Shown here: positions 60,991 through 64,000 of the stretch, piece by piece | Numbering within the stretch: the stretch's first letter is position 1 | Layout of the letters: every line of letters starts with the position of its first letter | From: Chitinophagaceae bacterium DXS | Lineage (GTDB): Bacteria > Bacteroidota > Bacteroidia > Chitinophagales > Chitinophagaceae | NCBI GenBank assembly: GCA_030345135.1 | Contig: CP128386.1 | Location: forward strand, 1,943,383 to 2,007,382 | Direction: 5' to 3' | DNA: 64,000 nt | Notes under the pieces: model-generated | The model's database searches: none | What the model was told of the DNA's origin: nothing | What the model saw: the letters and a program-made list of their open reading frames with translations, nothing else | Program-made: the position numbers and the translations under genes

Positions 60991-63900
60991 TTATTTCTTT
61001 CCCGTATCCACTTTTATCTCTCCTCCACTTTCCAAAGAAGGTGCGGGTTGCTTATTAAATTCTTTTTCGTACTCGTCCAGATCCTGGAGCATTTTAGCTG
61101 TGTTGCTCTTGTCGTAAGACATATTATCTGCCTTGGCGCCAGTAAGCGAGTTGTAGAACTTCATCTGCTGCTGCAAGTCTTTTCTTACACTGTTCAATAC
61201 TTTAGAAGCTAAAGCGTTATCGCCAGCCCTGTACGCGGCTTCCATAAAGATCATGGAAAGACGGTTATGCTCATTTCCGCGTGATGCCATTCCGTAAGGG
61301 AAGTTTTCCTGCAGCATCATCTTATCTGCCTTTTCAAGTACTTTCTTAGCATCTTCTTTCCTGTTCTTGAAAGAAAGATCCAATGCGCTTTCTGCATGTG
61401 CACGGCGAATTGTATTCAGATGTCTGCGGTTTTCTTCATCAAAATATACACCTGGCAACTCGGCATTACCATAAGCGAATTTTTTCATGATATTGTCGAA
61501 CATCTTATTGGTATTGAAATAATCCCCGGCAACTGGAACAAGTCGATAGGATAAACCATCTTTACGCAGGTAGTTACCAAATCCAAGTTCACCATAGTTC
61601 TGTGTGAAATAAATCGGGCGTTTCCATTTGTTGGCTGCGATCACATCCAGCACAGCGAGATCATTTTTCATCAATGCACCGCGTGGTATTTCAAATCTTA
61701 CTTCGCTTAAAACACTATCAGTTGCATTTACTGTTCCGTTTGCTTTTACAACATTCACATCTACTGGCACAGATACTTTTCTAACAGGGAATGTGTGATA
61801 AATATCATCGCCTCTTGCCTCTACTTTGTCCTGATCATTGCTACGGATATAACTCATTACATCAGACAGGAAGTAGTATTTGTTCTCCGGGAACTGAGGC
61901 TTTGGACGATACATTACATAATCGCGATTTCTACCTTCAATCTGATCCGGAGTTAAGGAAAGATCGATAGCCGGACTGTTGTTCACTTTGTAGCGTAACT
62001 GGTTGATATACCAGTCAATACCCAACAGTGACGTGTTGATCACGCGGATGTCAGGACGGATGCCTTCAACTTCCTGTGCGTACCATAAAGGATAAGTATC
62101 GTTGTCACCGAATGTGAAAAGGATAGCATTCTGATCGCAACTTTCCAGGTAATCTTTTGCAAGATCCCTTGCCAGCTCTTTCTTGCTGCGGTCGTGGTCA
62201 TCCCACTCCTGCTGCGCCATTACTACCGGTACTGCTAACAAACACACCGCAGTAGCGATTGCCGAAGCGGTAGTTTGATTAACCGCTTTTGCTAACCAGT
62301 CTTTTACTTTCAATACACCAAGACCGATCCAGACAGCGAAGGCATAGAATGAACCTACGTAAGCATAATCACGTTCACGTGGCTGGAAGCCTGCCTGGTT
62401 CAGATAAATAACAATGGCAAAACCTGTAAAGAAGAACAACAGGAAGTTTACAAAACCATCGTCGCCTCTTCTTTTAAACTGATAGAAGAATCCGATGATA
62501 CCAAGTATTAATGGCAATGCGAATAACGTGTTGTGTGCCTTATTGTGTTTCAGGCTATCTGGCATCAATGACTGATCGCCATAGAAAATGTTGTCAATGA
62601 AAGGTATACCGGTGATCCAGTTGCCGTCTCTTACATTGCCTGTAAATACGCCCTGAACATCATTTTGTTTACCGCTGAAATTCCACATGAAATAACGGAT
62701 ATACATGTAGTAATTCTGGTAGCTGACAAAGAATTTCAGGTTATCCATGAAATCGGGACCACGCTCATATGTACCATCTTTCATTTTGCCGATGTTCATG
62801 AACATTGCATAGTAATCAGCATGCTGCTGATCATTGCTTGCATCCCACATACGGGGGAAAACCATTTTATCTTCAGAAGCGTAGATCGGATGACCGTCTT
62901 TGCCAATAACGATATATTTATCTTTCGCCTTTTGATACTTGGTTGAAGTTTCTCTGTAAGAAACAGCCTGCGCATTAAATTTCTGTCCGTACAGGATTGG
63001 AAAATCACCATATTGCTCACGACCAAGGTAACCCACAAGACTCATTGGGTTATCAACGTTATACATATCCACAGACGGATTTGCATTACTGCGGATCATC
63101 GTTGTCAGGTAAGAACTATATCCAATCAGCATAAATGCAAGGCACCATAATGCAAGACGCAAATACGGCCAGCTTTTTTTGGCTGCGTAACGCAATCCAA
63201 ACCAGATACCTGCAGCAAGAAGAATAAAAAAGAAAATAAACCCGGAGAAGAATGGCATTCCAAGGCTATTCACAAAGAATATGTCGAATGCGCCCGCTCC
63301 TTTAATTGAATATTGAATTACACCGACCTGTACAATGCCGGTAATGATACAGCTAATTGCAAAAAAGATATATGTACCACCATAGTATTCTTTTTTCTCT
63401 TTGTTCACTTTTTCAACACCATACAGCAATGCAATGGCAATAATGGTTCCGAGGATCATCAATCCACCGACAGTTCCGTCCATGGCAACACCTTCAACAG
63501 CGTCACCATTTGCGCCGATCAGCGCCAGCACAAACGCAAGAAAGCCACCAATTGCAACGCACCAGATAAAATATTTGCGGACCAGCGTATAATTAAACTG
63601 GTCTCTCTTTCTAAAGTAATAAACCATCACAATCGCCGGAATGGTCAACAGGTTTAACAAGTGCACACCTATAGATAAACCCATCAGGAAGAATATCAAA
63701 ACGATCCATCTGTCTGCACCTGGTTCATCGGCGGTATGTTCCCATTTAAGAATGGCCCAGAATACAATTGCTGTAAAGAAAGATGATGAAGCGTACACCT
63801 CACCTTCAACAGCGCTGTACCAGAAAGAATCACTAAAAGTATAAGCAAGCGCACCAACAATACCTGCGCCCATGATACCCCAGATTTGAGAAGAAGTTAA

Positions 63901-64000
63901 TTCAGCGTTTCTTACAGGCTGTGCAATTCTGCGTGCAAAGTGTGTAATTGTCCAGAAGAGGAAAAGGATGGTAAAACCGCTCATTAAGGCACTCATTACA
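60991..64000 (-). CDS. DUF2723 membrane protein, partial (5' end outside window)
   Basis: More than 1000 residues are in view and the first methionine seen (63996) lies within the family, so the true start is beyond the edge; members usually begin about 80 residues earlier. The membrane part shows ITHFARRIAQ, SDSFWYSAVEGEVYASSSFFTAIVFWAILKWE, and HLLNLLTIPAIVMVYYF. The long C-terminal outer region has GDNDTYPLWYAQEVEGIRPDIRVINTSLLGIDWYINQL and PIYFTQNYG. DUF2723 includes TMEM260, a eukaryotic protein O-mannosyltransferase, so a GT-C role in protein glycosylation is possible. Its neighbour encodes a T9SS-exported protein that could be a substrate. Confidence 0.92.
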   Translation of the reverse strand, partial: VMSALMSGFTILFLFWTITHFARRIAQPVRNAELTSSQIWGIMGAGIVGALAYTFSDSFWYSAVEGEVYASSSFFTAIVFWAILKWEHTADEPGADRWIVLIFFLMGLSIGVHLLNLLTIPAIVMVYYFRKRDQFNYTLVRKYFIWCVAIGGFLAFVLALIGANGDAVEGVAMDGTVGGLMILGTIIAIALLYGVEKVNKEKKEYYGGTYIFFAISCIITGIVQVGVIQYSIKGAGAFDIFFVNSLGMPFFSGFIFFFILLAAGIWFGLRYAAKKSWPYLRLALWCLAFMLIGYSSYLTTMIRSNANPSVDMYNVDNPMSLVGYLGREQYGDFPILYGQKFNAQAVSYRETSTKYQKAKDKYIVIGKDGHPIYASEDKMVFPRMWDASNDQQHADYYAMFMNIGKMKDGTYERGPDFMDNLKFFVSYQNYYMYIRYFMWNFSGKQNDVQGVFTGNVRDGNWITGIPFIDNIFYGDQSLMPDSLKHNKAHNTLFALPLILGIIGFFYQFKRRGDDGFVNFLLFFFTGFAIVIYLNQAGFQPRERDYAYVGSFYAFAVWIGLGVLKVKDWLAKAVNQTTASAIATAVCLLAVPVVMAQQEWDDHDRSKKELARDLAKDYLESCDQNAILFTFGDNDTYPLWYAQEVEGIRPDIRVINTSLLGIDWYINQLRYKVNNSPAIDLSLTPDQIEGRNRDYVMYRPKPQFPENKYYFLSDVMSYIRSNDQDKVEARGDDIYHTFPVRKVSVPVDVNVVKANGTVNATDSVLSEVRFEIPRGALMKNDLAVLDVIAANKWKRPIYFTQNYGELGFGNYLRKDGLSYRLVPVAGDYFNTNKMFDNIMKKFAYGNAELPGVYFDEENRRHLNTIRRAHAESALDLSFKNRKEDAKKVLEKADKMMLQENFPYGMASRGNEHNRLSMIFMEAAYRAGDNALASKVLNSVRKDLQQQMKFYNSLTGAKADNMSYDKSNTAKMLQDLDEYEKEFNKQPAPSLESGGEIKVDTGKK

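Overview
The window comes from a member of the Bacteroidota, most likely Chitinophagaceae or a close relative. The evidence is a SusC/SusD pair with its own ECF sigma factor and FecR-type anti-sigma factor, a type 9 secretion C-terminal domain, DUF2723 and YfhO membrane proteins, DUF6377 and DUF5989 proteins, and promoters of the Bacteroidota form TTTG-N18/19-TAnnTTTG (best example upstream of ahcY). Base composition is moderate, a little AT-rich. No transposase, phage gene, CRISPR array or rRNA was seen.

Layout. 1-1050: 5' end of a B12-binding radical SAM gene, five 82-bp tandem repeats, and a tRNA-Leu. 1.1-22.8 kb: a glycan-utilisation locus with a DUF6377 transmembrane regulator, GH97, sigma/anti-sigma, SusC/SusD, two GH127-type arabinofuranosidase-like enzymes, an MGH1-like glycosidase, an SGNH hydrolase with a 48-residue DUF5989 partner, and a GH32 fructanase on the opposite strand. 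The enzyme set points to plant oligosaccharides with beta-L-arabinofuranose, alpha-glucosyl/galactosyl and fructosyl units. 22.9-27.9 kb: LuxE-like acyltransferase, lipoprotein, UbiA-like membrane protein, carboxypeptidase-regulatory-like protein, ArsC-like protein and a TlpA-type thioredoxin. 27.9-32.2 kb: second half of histidine biosynthesis (hisH, hisA, hisF, hisIE) interrupted by a PIN-domain toxin/antitoxin module and a GNAT gene. 32.2-40.5 kb: tRNA-Gly and a complete trp operon (trpEGDCFBA) with two GNAT genes inserted. It is preceded by a readable ribosome-mediated attenuator: a 20-codon leader peptide with three consecutive Trp codons whose last codons duplicate one arm of the terminator. 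41.2-46.8 kb: housekeeping genes (ahcY, EVE protein, LutA-like, ribH, TPR protein, pdhA). 46.9-64 kb: a surface-glycan or glycoprotein locus. Its plus-strand operon holds a small unknown protein, a sugar C-methyltransferase-like protein, a glycosyltransferase/methyltransferase fusion, an SDR and a GT9. The minus-strand genes are two GT2, YfhO, gmd, a large T9SS-exported propeller/PKD protein and a DUF2723 protein cut by the window end.

How it fits together. The left third captures and cleaves glycans at the cell surface. The middle is amino-acid and cofactor biosynthesis. The right quarter probably builds and attaches deoxysugar-containing glycans beside a T9SS-secreted protein. Intergenic regions carry several families of short word-like, partly palindromic repeats. 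The observations most worth following are the trp attenuator, GNAT genes recurring inside the his and trp operons, the toxin/antitoxin module within his genes, the GT-MTase fusion, the YxxxR SDR, and a PKD domain apparently split by a propeller.
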